NCBI RefSeq assembly: GCF_024195295.1
Contig: NZ_JAMFTH010000005.1
Coordinates: 214,420 to 278,419, forward strand
Direction: 5' to 3'
DNA from: Gilvimarinus xylanilyticus
GTDB lineage: Bacteria > Pseudomonadota > Gammaproteobacteria > Pseudomonadales > Cellvibrionaceae
Length of the DNA stretch: 64,000 bases
Part shown: one piece after another, positions 63,172 through 64,000 of the stretch
Position numbering within the stretch: position 1 is the first letter of the stretch
Layout of the letters: each line of letters opens with the position of its first letter
Notes under the pieces: model-generated
The model's input: the letters and a program-made list of their open reading frames with translations, nothing else
Databases searched by the model: none
Told to the model about the DNA's origin: nothing
Position numbers and translations under genes: made by a program

Positions 63172-63894
63172 ATGAGACTAAAAAATAAAATTGCCTTTAT
63201 CACCGCCGCCGGGCAGGGCATAGGGCAGGCGACCGCGCGCCAATTTATCGCCGAAGGCGCGCGGGTTATTGCCACGGATATTAATGCCGAATCGCTGCGC
63301 GCATTAGATTGCGAAACCCATGTGCTGGATGTGACCGATACCCGGGCGGTCAATGCCATGGCGAAAAAAGTGGGCGCGATTGATGTATTGTTTAACTGCG
63401 CGGGCTATGTACATTCGGGGACGATTCTCGAGTGCGACGAAAATGAATGGCAGCGCTCGATGGATATGAATATCAACTCTATGTATCGCACCATTCGCGC
63501 ATTTTTGCCCGCCATGCTGGACACTGGCGGAGGCTCAATTATCAATATGTCATCGGTAGCAAGCTCCATTAAAGGGGCGCCCAATCGCTGCGCCTATGGC
63601 ATGACCAAGGCGGCGGTTATCGGCCTGACAAAAGCGGTAGCGGCGGATTTTATAACCCAGGGTGTGCGCTGCAACGCCATATGTCCGGGCACGGTAGATA
63701 CGCCTTCGCTGCAGCAACGCCTGGCCGAAACCGGTGACTATGAGGCCGCCCACAAAGCGTTTGTCGCGCGCCAGCCCATGGGGCGTTTGGGAACAGCCGA
63801 AGAGATGGCGAAGCTCGCGCTGTATTTGGCGAGCGATGACAGTGCATTCACCACGGGCACCATTAATGTTATTGATGGTGGGTGGAGTAATTGA
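63172..63894 (+). CDS. SDR, probable 2-keto-3-deoxy-L-fuconate dehydrogenase
   Basis: 240 aa, classical SDR: cofactor loop TAAGQGIG at 11-18, D36 for NAD preference, CAG at 76-78, and Y142-xxx-K146 in RCAYGMTKAAV. The segment NMSSVASSIKGAPNRCAYGMTKAAVIGLTKAVAADF is close to that of 2-keto-3-deoxy-L-fuconate and BDH2-like dehydrogenases. It would oxidise the C4 hydroxyl to give the diketo acid, which a FAH hydrolase cleaves to pyruvate and L-lactate. No such hydrolase gene follows in the window. Confidence 0.88.
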   Translation: MRLKNKIAFITAAGQGIGQATARQFIAEGARVIATDINAESLRALDCETHVLDVTDTRAVNAMAKKVGAIDVLFNCAGYVHSGTILECDENEWQRSMDMNINSMYRTIRAFLPAMLDTGGGSIINMSSVASSIKGAPNRCAYGMTKAAVIGLTKAVAADFITQGVRCNAICPGTVDTPSLQQRLAETGDYEAAHKAFVARQPMGRLGTAEEMAKLALYLASDDSAFTTGTINVIDGGWSN

Positions 63895-63901
63895 TTAGAT
63901 G

Positions 63902-63915
63902 TCAGACGTCGGACG
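63902..63915. repeat. Third copy of 14-bp motif TCAGACGTCGGACG
   Basis: It matches the two tandem copies at 41094-41121 except for one to two bases, 8 bp past the stop of the last fucose gene. Confidence 0.6.
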
Positions 63916-63923
63916 ATAATTTT

Positions 63924-64000
63924 GCTGAACGCTGAACGCTGAACGCTGAACGCTGAACGCTGAACGCTGAACGCTGAACGCTGAACGCTGAACGCTGAAC
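63924..64000. repeat. Tandem array of 7-mer GCTGAAC, continuing past the window
   Basis: Eleven exact copies of GCTGAAC fill 63924-64000 up to the window edge, so the full length is unknown. It is non-coding here and begins 30 bp after the fucose cluster. Confidence 0.97.

Noticed and set aside
63924..64000. GCTGAAC array considered as a CRISPR
   Set aside because: It is a head-to-tail 7-mer tandem repeat without spacers or cas genes.

Overview
The window comes from a gammaproteobacterium of moderately high GC. The gene set suggests a marine or plant-polysaccharide-degrading member of the Cellvibrionales or a relative; that placement is inferred from gene content only. The evidence is the hemF-aroE and prlC-yheV pairs, a cytochrome aa3 operon with ctaG, SURF1, ctaA, ctaB and sco, a TonB-dependent receptor, a sulfatase, a secreted nuclease, and two oxidative sugar-catabolism clusters.

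Layout. 0-1.2 kb: end of hemF, then aroE. 1.4-9.7 kb, all on the minus strand: an arylsulfatase, a GFA-type protein, a TonB-dependent receptor with a carboxypeptidase-regulatory-like domain, a lipoprotein with two CxxCH haem motifs, and a PhoX-like lipoprotein with a collagen-like neck; the last two have hairpin terminators. 9.8-10.8 kb: short HPF and YjbQ. 10.9-15.1 kb: a FadR-type regulator, an aldose-dehydrogenase-like SDR, an Na+/sugar symporter and an SMP-30 lactonase, which together look like the entry half of an oxidative sugar pathway. 15-28.2 kb: two c-di-GMP proteins (one with a degenerate GGDEF domain), a FAH hydrolase, two small membrane proteins, an M16 peptidase, a 265-bp palindromic element, a gamma carbonic anhydrase, prlC-yheV and an unrecognised gene. 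28.3-38.6 kb: a MATE transporter, then the cytochrome c oxidase and haem A assembly cluster.

38.7-45 kb is an accessory patch. It holds a YefM-YoeB toxin-antitoxin locus whose toxin has an internal amber codon, DUF4112 and FrnE-like genes, dispersed-repeat-like intergenic DNA, a two-gene module of a small ORF overlapping a DUF4062 protein, the remnant of a Y1-type transposase, and small secreted or unknown proteins, one of which has its Shine-Dalgarno sequence inside a perfect hairpin. 45-56 kb: an ExeM-type extracellular nuclease, an AraC regulator, a stand-alone LpxC paralogue, a DUF748/AsmA-like protein carrying an in-frame hexanucleotide microsatellite, and a GT-C-like membrane protein.

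56-63.9 kb is a nearly complete non-phosphorylative L-fucose catabolic cluster: lldD diverging from fucP, then a lactonase, an IclR regulator, an aldo/keto reductase, a split UxaA-type dehydratase and an SDR. The expected end products are pyruvate and L-lactate, and the divergent lldD would oxidise the lactate. The window ends inside an array of the 7-mer GCTGAAC. The most notable observations are the palindromic element, the disarmed YoeB, the DUF4062 module, the SD-masking hairpin, the extra LpxC and the UxaA-type route for fuconate dehydration.
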